Assembly: GCF_013426205.1 (NCBI RefSeq)
Contig: NC_089426.1
Coordinates: 2,914,001-2,978,000 of the forward strand
Reading direction: 5' to 3'
DNA: 64,000 bases
Source of the DNA: Metarhizium brunneum
Lineage: Eukaryota; Ascomycota; Sordariomycetes; Hypocreales; Clavicipitaceae
The translations under genes and the position numbers were made by a program. Positions 22,645-41,580 of this stretch are shown here, one piece after another; within the stretch, counting starts at the first letter, position 1, and each line of letters starts with the position of its first letter. Under the pieces are notes generated by a model, which was not told the origin of the DNA, made no database searches, and saw nothing but the letters and a program-made list of their open reading frames with translations.

Positions 22645-22857
22645 GGTGAATTGCTCGGCCAGCTCAAGGACTGTTTTTGCTAGGTGCGCCGACGTCCCAC
22701 AAGAATACTCATCTAAATGAAATATATTAAGTGCATACATACTTACGTAAATATTTTTTATTTTATATACAGTATATTACCGTATACTTTATGGTACCTA
22801 AATACTAGGGGGATATGCGCACCTAGCAAAAAGAGTCTGCCCGCCGAGCAATTCACC
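22645..22857. mobile_element. MITE-like element with long terminal inverted repeats
   Basis: The left arm (22645-22689) and right arm (22817-22857) are inverted copies. Both contain GGTGAATTGCTCGGC at the outer end and TTTTTGCTAGGTGCGC at the inner end in the same relative order, with a short divergent piece between. The 127-bp core is extremely AT-rich and contains its own small palindrome (AGTATA ... TATACT around 22771-22788). There is no coding capacity. Size (about 213 bp), long terminal inverted repeats and AT-rich core fit a non-autonomous miniature inverted-repeat transposable element. A TGGCTG is present just outside both ends (about 22638 and 22863) but is too weak to call a target-site duplication. 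Confidence 0.65.
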
Positions 22858-23712
22858 GAGCTTGGCTGCTTGAGCTTTGTTTAGGCTGCAGCATCGACGC
22901 CCAAAGCTACATATGTATTCTTCTTCTCTCCATGTCAACGGCTCTCACCCAGTCACCACCAAGAGTACTCAAGTCCTCGCAGCTACGTGTTTGCGCCGCG
23001 AACCAGACCATCTCCCAGGCCGACTCATCCAACACGTCTTGCCTCGTCATCGCATCACCACCATCCGCCATCATGTGCCTGCAACTGTTGGCTTAACCTT
23101 GCCTGAACACATCTCCCCCCCCCCCAATCGGCATCTCCATCACCGCGTAAGCAGCCCATGCACGCCCGATACAAGCAACGCATGCATGACAAGCAGGAAT
23201 TCGCATCCCTTCTCCATTTCATCTGGAGTTGCTCGACGGGCGCCAAATGCCCACCTCGCTGCACCTCCATACATTCATGCAGGGTTTTAAGCGCCCAGCC
23301 TCCAAACTGTCGCCCAACTCTGCAGCCATCCCATCGCATCGCTCTCTCACCGTCCGCGCCGCAGCTTCCACAGAGTACCTTACGTGGGTAGTCAAGTACC
23401 TTCATCTTGTCTTTGCTCTATTTTGAACGCAAAATTCTATCTCGAGGTATCTAGATGCACTCAGATGCCCGGTCCATCCTTCCAACACCGTGCTCAAGTG
23501 CTGCGAACTACGTTCTGGCCTTCATATTTTTTTGTTTTTGTTTTTGCAATATCTCTTTCCTGTCTCGTGGCAATTTTACGACGCAACACTCACACAGTCC
23601 CAAACGCCAGAGCCATATGTCACTCCCGTCTCCTCCCAACCCGCGTCAAGTCACGCACGCAGAGTATCCCTGTTTCATCACTTGTCGTCTTACTTCTGCT
23701 TCGAAATCAGTC
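22858..23712. other. intergenic 3' flank of ATP sulfurylase
   Basis: No gene is supported. A run of ten C occurs near 23115-23126 and a TTTTTGTTTTTG tract near 23530. Open frames on both strands here are Cys/His/Ser-rich chance translations. Confidence 0.45.
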
Positions 23713-30492
<6,780 letters not shown>

Positions 30493-33364
30493 ATGCTGCG
30501 ATTACGTTCCCCAATGTCGGCTCTTCTGCCGCTCCTAGCTTTGCTGTTATGCCATTCCGCGGCAGCCAACGCGCGAGAACCCGTCTATATCAAGGGATTA
30601 GGAATCGACGGTGTGAACCGTGACCTTGAAGTTAGCCGATATCCCGCCCTGTATACGGGTGATTTCGACGACTGCCTTGGTGGAGAGAGCTTGTTCAATG
30701 TCACCAAATTCGATGCTGCATACTATGCTGATAATCTCACGGTCCTATTTCACTTGGATGGAACCACCAATATTCATAAAGAAAATCTCATTCGTATGAT
30801 CAGCCTGCCCTCCGCCAGACCTCACATTTTACACATCAATTCAAGGCTAACATTGTTTTCACGCCACAGTTCACATCTCGATCGAGGCATACGGGGAGAA
30901 TAGATTTAACATGACGTATGATCCGTGCAAAGCCAACATCCACAGCATGTGCCCGTTGAACAATTCCGTACCTATAACAGCATTTGCAGCTATCCCCATT
31001 GCTCCACACGATGTATCTGGCATTCCGTCCATCGCACTGGGGATTCCCGATCTAGAGGGCTTGGCTCGTCTACAAATATTCGCCAATTCGACACAAACCC
31101 AAATCGGATGTTTCCAAGCTGTCATGACCAACGGCAACAGCTTTTCGCAACCGGAAGCTGTGTCATCGTTCCTTGGAGTAATGGTGTTCATTGCTGTGCT
31201 GGCGTCATTTGCTACTGCCATATATGGCTTGAGCATCCCACATATGCGTGTTCACTATGCACATTCATTCTCGGTTCTCGTCATCTTTGAGACATTTCAG
31301 TCCATGTTCTTCTCTGGTGCCCTGTCCGTCAATTGGCCTAGCGTGCTTCCCGCATGGTGGAGCAATTTTGCATGGACAGCAGGCATGTTTGCAAACAAGC
31401 AAATTGTTCGCTCAGTGAGCTCCTTTACGGGCAACAATGTCAACATCACTCAAGTAGGTGGCGCTGGTTCAGTCCAGATCAATAATGGCGGTGGCCTGTT
31501 ACAACAAATTTATGGCCGGTCGTTGTTTGCCGCATCCCCATTCCAGAACACTGCTGGCTCACTAAAGTCTTTCGCTCAACGAAATGCATATAATGCAAGC
31601 GATCCATACGATTATACTTGGGGCGGTCGCCCACGGATGCCTGGTATGCCCATGCCTGGCACTTGGCCCGGGTTTAGTGGAACCTTATCCATGGTTAATA
31701 TCCCTCCAGCTGAAGCCTTTACCATCTCCCTCATATGGCTGCTTGTCATTTTGGCTGCTGTGGCGTTGTTTGTCGGGGCAGTGAAGCTGAGTCTGGATCT
31801 CCTGATACGACTGAGGTGGCTCAAATCTGATGGCTTTGACTATTTCCGGTCGCACGTCTGGGGCTACACTGCCTCAGCCCTCCTCCGAACACTGTTCATT
31901 GCCTTCTTCACCGTCATGACCCTCGCCATGTACCAGTTTTCACTTCGTGGATCTGCTGGGCCGACTGCTGTGGCAGCCATTGTCTGGTTGATCTTCTTGC
32001 TGGGCATTGGAGGGATCACAGCCTATGCCTGCTATTTCCGACTTCGACATGGAAAGTACGAGACTGGGCCGGATAGTCTACGTTTCGAACGGGGCACCGT
32101 ATTTGGCAAGGTTCCTTTCATTGCTACGACGAGACAGAGCAGAATAGGCGAAGAGGAGCCGAGCCGAAGACCGTATCTATTTGGCACTATGCCATTCGTC
32201 AAGGTCAAGTACGTCGACGACGACCCGAATAGAGACCCTGTTCACCTGGACGAAGGATATGTGAAGAGATTTGGTTGGCTGTCAGCCCGGTACCGACGAT
32301 CAAGATGGTGGTTCTTCGCTTTCTACCTTGGTTACCAATTCATCCGAGCATGCTTTGTTGGCGGAGCAGCACGCTCGCCTCTGGCACAAGTTTACGGACT
32401 GTTCATATTTGACATCATTGCCCTCGTCGTAATCATGAAGCTGAACCCCTTTGAAAGCAACCGAAACACCGCAGTTGCCGTTTGGATGCTGTCAATTTCT
32501 AAGATTGTAACCACTGGCTTGTCGATCGCTTTCCTGCCTGCGTTCTCTATTAATCGAATTGCCGCCACGGTCCTTGGTATTATAATCATCGTCGTCCAAG
32601 GATTTGTTGCAATTGCAGTATTGGTATTGATCTTATTAGGGGTGCTTTCGACGTGGATGTCCCTTTCCCGCAACCGAGAAGACTTCCCGCAGGTTTTGGA
32701 ACCAGTTCGCATCAAGTATTTTGAGCACGCAAAGGCTTGTTCGGACGACTTCCCGCCGAGGCCGAAGAAGTCAGACACAAAGGAAGAGACGAGTGAAGGG
32801 CCTCGCGAGGCCATGTTTGAGGTTAGAGACGTGCGACGTGCACCCAAGATCGAAGACGAGGGCGTCGATAAGTTCCCAGACTTGGACCCGCCCAGCATAT
32901 CACTCACTACCGTCGGGGCTAGTGGACGCCGGAGTCGAGCAAACAGCGCCAGCTCGAGATTCTCGGTCAACAGTCTCCCCAGGACCGCTCGTGTTCACCG
33001 GGCATCTTGGAGCTCCAAGGACATTCCCTTGTGGGATTCCGAAATGAACAGAGGGGACCAACAGCGTGTGGGCCATTCGCGCGCCAGCTCCCTGAGGCTG
33101 TCAGGCTATGTGGCAGATGCTCCAGGGACCAGTACACCGGTTCGGAGACCCATGACACCACAGCAGGAGATTTTAGAAGAGCCACAAATGCAGCAGTCAG
33201 ATGGCTCACCAACAGAATACACCGAAAGCAGTCAAGCTTCCAATCCCGAGGAGACAAAAACAAAAGATTCAGAAGAGGGGGTTTCAACACCCGCAACAGA
33301 TACAGAGCCTTCTGAGGCAGAGGAAAAGCCAAGAGTGGAGCCCGAGGCGAAGGAGGCATCATAG
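30493..33364 (+). CDS. TRP-like ion channel / flavin carrier (Flc/Pkd2-type) membrane protein
   Basis: Exons 30493-30793 and 30870-33364 (2796 nt, 931 aa) are joined across a GTATGA...CACAG intron. The N terminus is a signal peptide (SALLPLLALLLCHSAAANA). The lumenal ML-like/TRP_N domain has paired Cys residues (FDDCLGG, YDPCKANIHSMCP) and several N-glycosylation sites. Around nine hydrophobic segments follow from about residue 225 to 620, including FLGVMVFIAVLASFATAIYG and VVIMKLNPFESNRNTAVAVW; the NPFES-type loop is typical of fungal TRP-like proteins. The last 230 residues are cytosolic and disordered, rich in Ser, Glu and Pro. Family members (yeast Flc1-3, S. pombe Pkd2) act in ER or plasma-membrane FAD/calcium transport and wall integrity; which role applies here cannot be decided. 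A second ATG at 30514 is possible. Confidence 0.9.
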
Positions 33365-34778
33365 ATGACCTTGATGTGTTTTCATGTGGGATTTAGCCTT
33401 GAACAAAAGCGAGATATGACCTTCATTTACTTCAATCATAGTTTATTTTATCGTGTTAGCGCAATCTAGAAGCTGGGTGAAGGATACAGCGGATCAGAAA
33501 ACGAGGAACGAGGGCTGGGAGGCCAGGCTACCTTGGAAGTTCTGCCATGAAAGATGGATGTGTGGACCTAGCGAACCTGATATGTGACGCGTATGGGACC
33601 CGGCGTTGGCGACTGATTTTCACGGCATGGCATAGCATTCTGCTTTGGAAGGTTGATTCATGTTGGGTGGCCTGCATGGTGGTCAGAGGAGGAGGATGCG
33701 GAGCAGTTTTTGTTGCCTACCAGCACCAATCTGACGATACTCTGCTATTCATAGGTCGACTTGATGAGAATCAATGTAATATGTATTTGGTCGAGCCGAG
33801 GCTCGTAAATGATGTATAGTTTTTTTTTCTTTGGCTAGAAACACTATCGATGTGTTCTTGAAGGAAATGACCCATTCCGCTGTCGAGGGCGTGCACGCCA
33901 CTCATTCCCCAGGCTCGAAGAAACCGGAATATAGGCCATGGATGGGCCTCTCGAGGCTTCGGTCACGTCGGTGTTGGGCAAAAAGGTTTCCGGCCTCGTT
34001 GCATGTCGCGTCGTCGACCTAATTTCAACCTTGGACTCGGGGTCAAAGGACCAGCTGCTCCATACGCACACTCCGTAGAGGTTGGGAGCCGTGGCTCTCC
34101 AACAGCCACCAGCAGTTCGACCAACACCGGTCCCCAACGGCTCTGTACGCAAACGACAGCCATGCGGTCGATCAGCCCGTTCGGTTTGGAGCCTTTATCC
34201 ACACGTGGGACGAGGAGGACGCCACGGAACTGAAAGCGCGGGCCGGTAGTTGCGAGGAACAGGGCAAAGTGGCCTGATTCTTCTTCCCTTACTGTTGGCA
34301 TGTGAGACTCTTTGTTGCTCTGTTGTTACACGGACGGTACCCAACTTGCCCTGACACAAAGTACAGACGTGCTGTTGGCATGAGTCTGGGGAGGGGGGAT
34401 GGGGGATAGGATAGGGGGAGAGAGAGGGCGAGTATCGAGTACTGAATACTTGGTACTCCGTAGATGGCGACGGAGGAACCGGGATGGGCGTTCTTTACAG
34501 CAAGCACACATGGCATACACGTTTATGTATTCGGGTTTCTTTCTTTGTTTCATCGAGCAACACGGGATGCTCGGTGTATTTTTAGGATTTTTTCATGGTA
34601 ATTTTAAACAGCGAAAAAACATCAAGGGCCAGGCCCCCCTCCCAGCGAACGCAGCCTCATGTCTGAAGTACTCCATACCACTGGCATACGACAAACGAGA
34701 AGAAAGGAGAAGAAAAAAAAGGAAGATTGGGGTGACACAAGCATGCAACAAGCCTCACATTACGGGGTAGAGGCCACC
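33365..34778. other. 3' flanks of the convergent TRP channel and Cys-motif genes
   Basis: The two neighbouring genes end towards each other. No gene is supported. Open frames at 33.5-34.3 kb are chance translations. A purine-rich G/A tract (AGGGGGAGAGAGAGGG) occurs near 34413-34430. Confidence 0.45.
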
Positions 34779-35436
34779 CTATAACAGAACCAGGACCAGA
34801 ATACCCGCACCTATCACGGTCAACAACCCCAGCACGACAAGCCACACCACAGTGTGACACCATCCGTGATGTCGGGAAGCCACAAGGCCCTCCCCGTCTG
34901 TGTCGGCGTCCGTGTCGACGGAGGCAGTTGTGGATGTGGCAGCCAGGCGCTCGGTCGAATCCGCCTCGCTGGAGTCATTGTGCCAGTGACACCGGCGGGA
35001 GGACTCGAGGTCCAGCGCGCCGTAGTTGTGCTCGTCGACGTGCCAGAGCAGCAAGTCAGTCAGTTCGTCTTCGTCGTCGTCGGACAACAACAAAGACAAT
35101 GTCGTCGTCGTCGAGCCCGGAGAGCGCAGGATGGGTGGCGGCGAGGTCGCGAAACCGTCGGATCTGCTCCTGTCTACATGGAAGGCCGTGACTTATCAGC
35201 AAACCTTGCTTTTTTTCCCTTTTATTGATTGCCCTTCCTCCTCGAACTCATGGGGGAGGAGTAGGAATGGGGAATATGGAAAAATGCTATTGGAGGAAAA
35301 GGGGGTAGGGGGAGGAAGGGGAGTGGACAGAGACGTACGCCGCGCAGGTGAGGCATTCGGATTGGGGAATGCTTGAACCGCTGGGCTGGCCGCACACGGG
35401 GCAGTAGTAGAATACGCCGGTGCAGACGCGGTCCAT
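34779..35436 (-). CDS. small Cys-motif protein with C-terminal membrane anchor
   Basis: Exon 1 (35436-35339) encodes MDRVCTGVFYYCPVCG...CLTCAA, with CxxC pairs CPVC and CLTC that could bind zinc as a ribbon. Exon 2 (35169-34779) in phase gives 162 aa in total. It contains an acidic LSDDDEDELTDLLLWHVDEH segment, a Thr/Asp-rich stretch and a final hydrophobic helix, TVVWLVVLGLLTVIGAGILV, ending almost at the stop. The layout (cytosolic zinc ribbon plus tail anchor) suggests a tail-anchored membrane adaptor; this is inference. A second acceptor TAG four bases upstream (exon from 35173) would shift the frame to AQEQIRRFRDLAATHPALSG, which also looks protein-like but stops after about 40 codons. 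The family is not recognised, and the exon 2 frame is the uncertain point. Confidence 0.6.
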
Positions 35437-38400
35437 GGTCCTTTGTTCAAGGGTATGGTGATGTTGAGATTTTTGGTGTAGCGTTTGAAAAAAAAAAAAA
35501 GAGGCAATGTGTAGTGCTTCAACGCAACGACACGAAACGGAGATGAAGCTGGCAAGACTAATCGAGGAAATAGAAAATAGGTTTGAATGATTCAGGAGCG
35601 ACAATTGTCGGAGTCGACTTGTATAATCAGAAAATTGAAAGACGAACCCAAGCCCTCTTTATACCCAAGCCCAGTCGTATGCCGTCACGTACAGCTATCC
35701 CCATGCCCATTATTGTACCATGCCCGTCACCAACATGCAAGCCTTCACCAAACTCACCAGATACGTGCCAGTCCACACTTCTCGGGCCTTTGCCAACCTA
35801 CTCTGCGCATCTTTGCCATGTTTAGTGCGAATGCGAGCAACAGGAAGCCATCAGCAACGAGGAAAGCAAAAAACTAGACAGAGCAAAAGAACCACGCATC
35901 ACAAAATCAGCCAATAATGCGTCCCTGACTCGGCTCCGAGGCCAAACACAAAGGGCTTCCGAGCGTTTCGCTCACGCCCTCCTCGCCCCCCCCTTGTAGC
36001 CGCGAACAATGTTGGCAGGCAACAGAAACGGTAGAACCGTCTTGTTTGGGTATCAAACTATCGACCCGACTACAAGGCCGTCTTGGAACGGGCTAGTTGC
36101 CGCTGACAAGATTTTCATTCTCTCCATCAGACAACGCAAAAGGGGAGGGGGGTGGAGGTGAATCACCACCCCCAGGATATCGGAACAGGCAAGGGTGTCG
36201 TGAACTGCCTGTCTCAGCGGAAAGCTCCGTCTTTCTTTTTTTTTTCATTCCGGTGGCGTAGTGCGAAGTGTTGGTGTCAAAGTTTGTCTGGGGTGGGAAG
36301 CGAACTCAACGTCGACAAAGGGCTCAGTCATGGTGGTGTGAAGCGAACGACATCCTCCTTCTCCTTCTTCACATGTCTCTTCTCATCATCATTGTGTTGC
36401 AGATGATAGATCGCTGAATGGTTTGTGCTTGAAGGCGGGGAATATTCGAGTTCGAATGAAAAAAAAAAAAAGCCCTCGGCCAGGGGGGGTTGGTTCGTGT
36501 TGGCGATGAGAACAAGGTTTGACAGGCAGCAGCGCAACCACACCGGCCCAGCACCTCAGCATTGAAACAGACATCTCCTCGCTTCTCCATGCAAAATCCC
36601 ACGTTATCCAGGGAGTAGGACGTCAACGGCCCCCAAAAGGGGCATCTCATGTCGCCACGGACCGGCAAATGATCCCGACGTTGCTCCTCCCAATACTCCC
36701 TCACACATCACGCATGCCTCGTAAGCCTTCTCCCCCCCGTATCTCAGAGCTGTCATGCAACACACACAATGCTTAGACTCGAGAAAGTGGATACGGCCCC
36801 TTCTGGCAGCGGAACTATCCGATCAAGCAAGAAAGCGACGTGCTCTGCGTGCTCTGCGCGCCCACCAACACGGCATCCCAACCCAGCGCATGTTGGTTCT
36901 GCTAGCTGAGCCATGCCGGTAGCGTTGTCCTAGCCTGTCGAAGCGGGTAAAAAGAAGCGAATGCGACGCTGAGCAGAATAAAGAAGGCCGACGGTGTACC
37001 TGAGACTGGCATTAGAGCGCCATGGTGGGTGCGGTTGTCTAGTCCCTGCTATTCCATCTCGTCGCCTGCTTAGCTTCTATCATGGCCCACGAGTTTGACG
37101 GCCTGCAGTAACCATGTTCCTGGCAGCCTCGGAAGCCTCGTCCAACTGCCGTGGTTACCAATCCATTACTAAAAAGTCTCTCGTCAACAGGGGCCGACTA
37201 ACCATCTCGAACATGATACAAACATGTGCGTCCCAACACGAGGCTGCGTTGCTTCCTGGACCCCAAAGACGCGACCTGCTGCAACCTGCATAATTCCCCT
37301 GGGAGATGTATGCCGCCGAACCACTTGGTACGAAGTTAGGATCAACACAGCTGCCCTGGACTCCTGGCCCTGTCCACAAGACGGCCTGTTTGTGGCCCTC
37401 ACGATGTTGAAGTTTTGCACCAACCCCATTCTTTAAACTCTGCACCACCGACACACGGCCGAGGCTCGGATCTCGGGATACAAGCAGACATGACGATGGA
37501 CAAAGACGGGTTGGGTTCTCGCAGAACAATTCGCTTCAGCCTTGTGGCGGCAGAGTTTGGTCTGACGTGTGGAGAAACAAAGCAGGCCGGCCCAGTCTCG
37601 TGAAGGTGAACGTGGGCCAAAGGCGAAAAAGCCATCTCGGCCGAGTGAACAAGCCAACGCACCCCGACGACCCCCGCCTCGTCCGAACAAATCACGTCCT
37701 GTTCCCACCGGAGACATTTGATCGATTCGATCCGGGCAGAGCCATCAGACCATTTGCGGCATATCGTAGAGGTTGCACCGAGCATTGTCCGCAGCCTTGG
37801 AAGCCTTGGCCAGCATCCGTCATCCACCTGCATGCAAACCAGCAGACTTGGCTTGCATCTGACGACAAGCTCCATGTCCTCTTTCCCGGCCAACAAGTGG
37901 CAGCTGTGCCGTCTTCCCGAACACGCACGACGGAGCCTGCGGCCAACGCTTCTGGTTGCCGGACGTGGCATTTCGTTGGTACGTTGCCAACATTCGGACC
38001 GCGTGCTGTGAGTCAAGAGAGACAAGATATCCATGACAAAAGACCAGGGTTAACATTTGGCATGGTTGTTGTAGTATTAAGAACCCTGTCAGACTTGACA
38101 GAGCACCAGAGTGGAAAAGTAAACCAAGAGAAGATCCATGAGCCTCGTTCCCATCTATTGCTCCAATTAAAACTCCATTTCTACCATGCAGATGCCAATG
38201 TCCCGTACTTGTTTTCTCCATTTCACCTTGCCTCGCAGTTTTCCCACGCCCCTTCCCATATCGCCTTCTCCTTTTTTCATGCGACGTCGCCTGCTACCGG
38301 GCAACATGAATAACAAAAAAGAAACAGACTGAAACGTGTGCAATGCACCACCATGTGTTGTACAATACGGCCAATGAGATGTAGACGTTCTGCTGATTAT

Positions 38401-38637
38401 GCCCAGAACGACGAATGACTGGCACCACCTTGTGAGGAACAAGGTTTAGCAACAAGGAGAATTTGTGGGGTAAGAGGGATAACGGCAATGAAACGTTGTT
38501 GCGCGTGCGTGCTACTTTTAATTACAAGGGGATACATGGCTGGTTGATTATAGGGTCGCGGACCGGCTTCCGACTTTTTGGAATATAGCGTCGTTTACAA
38601 AATAAGGGCGTGAATGGTTGGCCAAATGCAGCCAGGT
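35437..38637. other. 3.2-kb spacer between the Cys-motif gene and the Gdt1 gene
   Basis: No gene is supported. The region has several homopolymer tracts (T near 36236-36245, A near 36459-36471, C near 36730). Open frames of 100-250 codons exist on both strands between 36.4 and 38.3 kb, but they overlap each other, have no domain and are Cys/Trp/His-rich as expected of non-coding GC-rich DNA. The last 200-300 bases are the 3' flank of the Gdt1 gene. Confidence 0.4.
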
Positions 38638-40351
38638 CTATGCGTATAGAGCCTCGAGGAAGTAAATGAAGCCAAAGATCAGGAAGGCAACGGCCCCGCC
38701 GACGGTGACTAGACACGCATGTTAGGAAAATCACGGGGTCAAAGCATGCATGTCGACGCAGGGGAGACATACCGATTTTCAGACTGACTCTTCCGGCGAT
38801 GGCCCGTCCTCCAATAACAGCCACACCGGTGCAAATGGCATGTCCGCACGTTGCACCGAGAGTCACCCACCAGTAGTCCTGGCCAGCAGCCATGGCAATA
38901 GTTGCGATTTGGCTGCGATCACCCCATTCGCCCAAAAACGTCATGGCAAAGGTCTGGACCCAGGCCGGGCTCAAGAGCAGAGAGCAGAGGTTACCAACTC
39001 CCTGCATGAAACCGCCCATGGATCCGGAGCGTCGGGAAGGGCTGCGTGACGGGGATTGTGATGGCGATCGAGGCGGCGAGGGGAAACGGCTCTTAGACCG
39101 AGAATTCCTGCCACCAAGTCCCATTTCTAGGTTGTAAGCGGAAACACCGTTATGCCCATTGCCCATCTCCTTTTCCTTCTCTGCTAGCTCCTGTTCTACC
39201 TCGTGCATCTCAGCTGAAACGCCTTCATTGGGGTCCATCTTCATACCCTCATTGAGGAGTTTAGCACCAAAGACAAAGAACAGGGCCGCTGCCATGAAGC
39301 TTGTGAGGCGCTTAGGAATCAGAGTAGGAACAGCATGTCCCAGAACAGCAGACAAGACAGTCATGACAAGCAAGGCACCAAAAGCGGCAGAAAACACCAC
39401 CATTCTATCATGCTTCATGGCCATCAGTGCAGCCACAAGAAAAGTCTTGTCACCAATTTCAGAGACAAGAATCATGGTAAAGGATAGCATCCATGAATGG
39501 AATGGCTGGATAATGCTGTCATCCTTTTGTTCGACGGGGACTTGGGATTTGGACTGGGATGTGTCCTTGGTTTTCGGTGGTGGGGGCTCGAGCGGATCTT
39601 TTGTTGTCGTCGACGATGATTTGGATTTGTTTGGTGTATCGGGGAGATCATCGGGTTTCTAATAAATCAACAATCGATTAGCTATACGTCTTGCGACGGC
39701 GAAAAAAAAAAGCGACTGAACCGTAACAGCACGACTCACATCGAGACCTGTATAGTCTTTGCTGCCGTCCTGCTTGTGCAGTTTCGACTTGTCAGTGTCT
39801 TCGTCCTTGCCGCCATGCAATTTCCGTTCCTCGCTATGTGGCAGTGGTGGCTTCTCTTTGGGAGATTCTGGTTGCGTGAGGACCTTCTCGCCGGTCTTTC
39901 CCTCCTTTTCCTTCCGTGCCTTTGACTTCTCGGTGACGCCGCCTTCGGTGCCCGTAGAAATTCCCTTTTCAGGTCGATCACGATTCTTATCGAACATGAC
40001 ACCAGAATTCGTCTCGGGGATCTTCTGGTCCCCAACCCGGGTTGGGTCGTTGGGTCGGCCCTTTAATAGCGGTAGTTGCTTGCCATCCGCATCGACAGCC
40101 ACACCGTCAGTCTCGACAAAGGGGCCGAGATGAGGCTTCCCATCCTCAACGGGGCCATCTCTAGTGGATATGAAAGGTCGGTCTGCAGCGGCTGCTTCGA
40201 CATTCGTAGCATCGTCGGCATTACGAGAAGAAGAGGAGATGGATTTGGAGTTGTCGTCCTTGGCTGCGGCGACGGCGCGAGGCGAGATGCCGACGGCCAG
40301 CGAAGGCAGCAGTAGGAGCAGCAGGGGTGAATGGCCGGTCTGGAACTTCAT
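38638..40351 (-). CDS. GDT1: Gdt1/TMEM165-type (UPF0016) cation transporter with long lumenal extension
   Basis: Exons 40351-39740, 39658-38773 and 38708-38638 sum to 1569 nt (522 aa), and all junctions keep phase. A signal peptide (LLLLLLPSLAVGIS) is followed by about 230 residues of charged, disordered sequence. Two repeats then carry the diagnostic E-x-G-D motifs: EIGDKT (about 271) and EWGDRS (about 447), each in a three-helix unit. They are joined by a loop with acidic residues and an SPSQSPSRSPSRRS stretch. The short last exon supplies the final helix (AVAFLIFGFIYFLEALYA). Gdt1/TMEM165 proteins move Ca2+/Mn2+ against protons in the Golgi and support glycosylation. Yeast Gdt1 is about 280 aa, so this version is nearly twice as long, from the N-terminal and loop insertions. 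The substrate is inferred from the family. Confidence 0.9.
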
Positions 40352-41509
40352 GACGGCAGCTCAATTCCTCGGCGCGCGTTGTCAAACTGGCAATCCTGCT
40401 AATCGAAATGGATCTGTGATGATGGCTCAATCTGCCGATGGCAACACGGGGAGGCAATGATGAGGCGACGAGAGAAGGGTGGACTGAATGACTTGTAGCT
40501 GCGTCAACAGGCAGCCAAAGGTAAAAAAAGCCAGACGCAAGCACAGCCTCTACACCTCGACAACCCTTGGTGCCAACACTCGGCACTCCCTTACTCCGTA
40601 GGGGGCCCCTGGTCGCTTTAGGCTGGTCTGATTTCTGGGCTTCTGGATTGGTCGCGAGTGGCGCTCTCCGCTCTCCGTTTGCGTGGTTTGTGTTTGTGTG
40701 GCCTTGAGTGGTCCCGGTTGCGTGTCGTCCACCGGGAAATAGTATTGCCAAGTAGATTTAGCGTTCGTCCAAGGAGCTGCGCCAAAGCCAGCACCGAAGA
40801 TGACTTGATTGTAAGATGAACCAAAATGCCGCGCAAATAAATACACAAATAAAGGGAGAATTCAACCCGTAAATAATGTGCGTTGGTTGACAAAATGAAT
40901 TTCTTCAGCTACAGCAGGTTCGACAGTGCACGAGGGGGAAAAAAGGAAGAAAGAAAGGGGAGAGAGCAGACAGACCAGTTGACGGGTAGTAAGTACAAGG
41001 TACCAAACAAGCAAGTGCAAGTCGGCTGAAGAGCACCCGGCCGCTTCTAAAACGAGAAAATATTCAGGGATACGGAGTAAACTGACGAGGATCCGGACGC
41101 GGACAACGCCCATGGACAAGGATCAACATAGCCACGGCGCACGAGCATGTTCTCATCCGAAACCCCATAAAATCTTGCCATAATTTCCGCCCATTTCTTT
41201 ATATAGCCAGCTGTCAAATCAAGTAATGCGAGTTGTGTAGATCAATATTAATGCCAGGCCGAACCAATACTAGCTGCACGTCATCTCTTTAGCTGCCCAA
41301 TGGTTCACGGGGCTTCCTCTGCCATACAGTTTTCTTAGGTAAGCGAGTCTCCATGAGCCATTGGGAAGCAAAAGAGATAGAATCTGACATCACTTTGGCT
41401 AGTCTTCATGAGACGAGAATAAATACTTGGGATACATGCCTCCTAGATAGGTAGACAAGGACGAGGTATCTAACCATCACAGGATATACTATGATATTTT
41501 TTTATTACG
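40352..41509. other. spacer and Gdt1 promoter
   Basis: Probable promoter and 5' leader of the minus-strand Gdt1 gene on the left; AT-richer DNA leading to the accessory block on the right. No gene is supported. Confidence 0.45.
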
Positions 41510-41529
41510 TAATATACTATAGTATATTA
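41510..41529. repeat. perfect 20-bp AT palindrome downstream of the PD-(D/E)XK-like gene
   Basis: The 20 bases TAATATACTATAGTATATTA equal their own reverse complement. The site is about 50 bp beyond the stop codon of the gene at 41581. A degenerate copy of the same motif lies beyond the other end of that gene (43544-43560). Confidence 0.8.
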
Positions 41530-41580
41530 GTGTGTATTTACTAACGGGCAAATATATTCTGCAATTGGCTGGATCAAATT

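Noticed and set aside
22151..22720. 189-codon plus-strand frame spanning the GAGCAG repeat and MITE arm
   Set aside because: The translation is simple-sequence derived and crosses the inverted-repeat element.
37399..38313. Overlapping open frames of more than 200 codons on opposite strands
   Set aside because: Neither has a domain, signal or splice pattern; both are Cys/Trp/Arg-rich as in chance frames.
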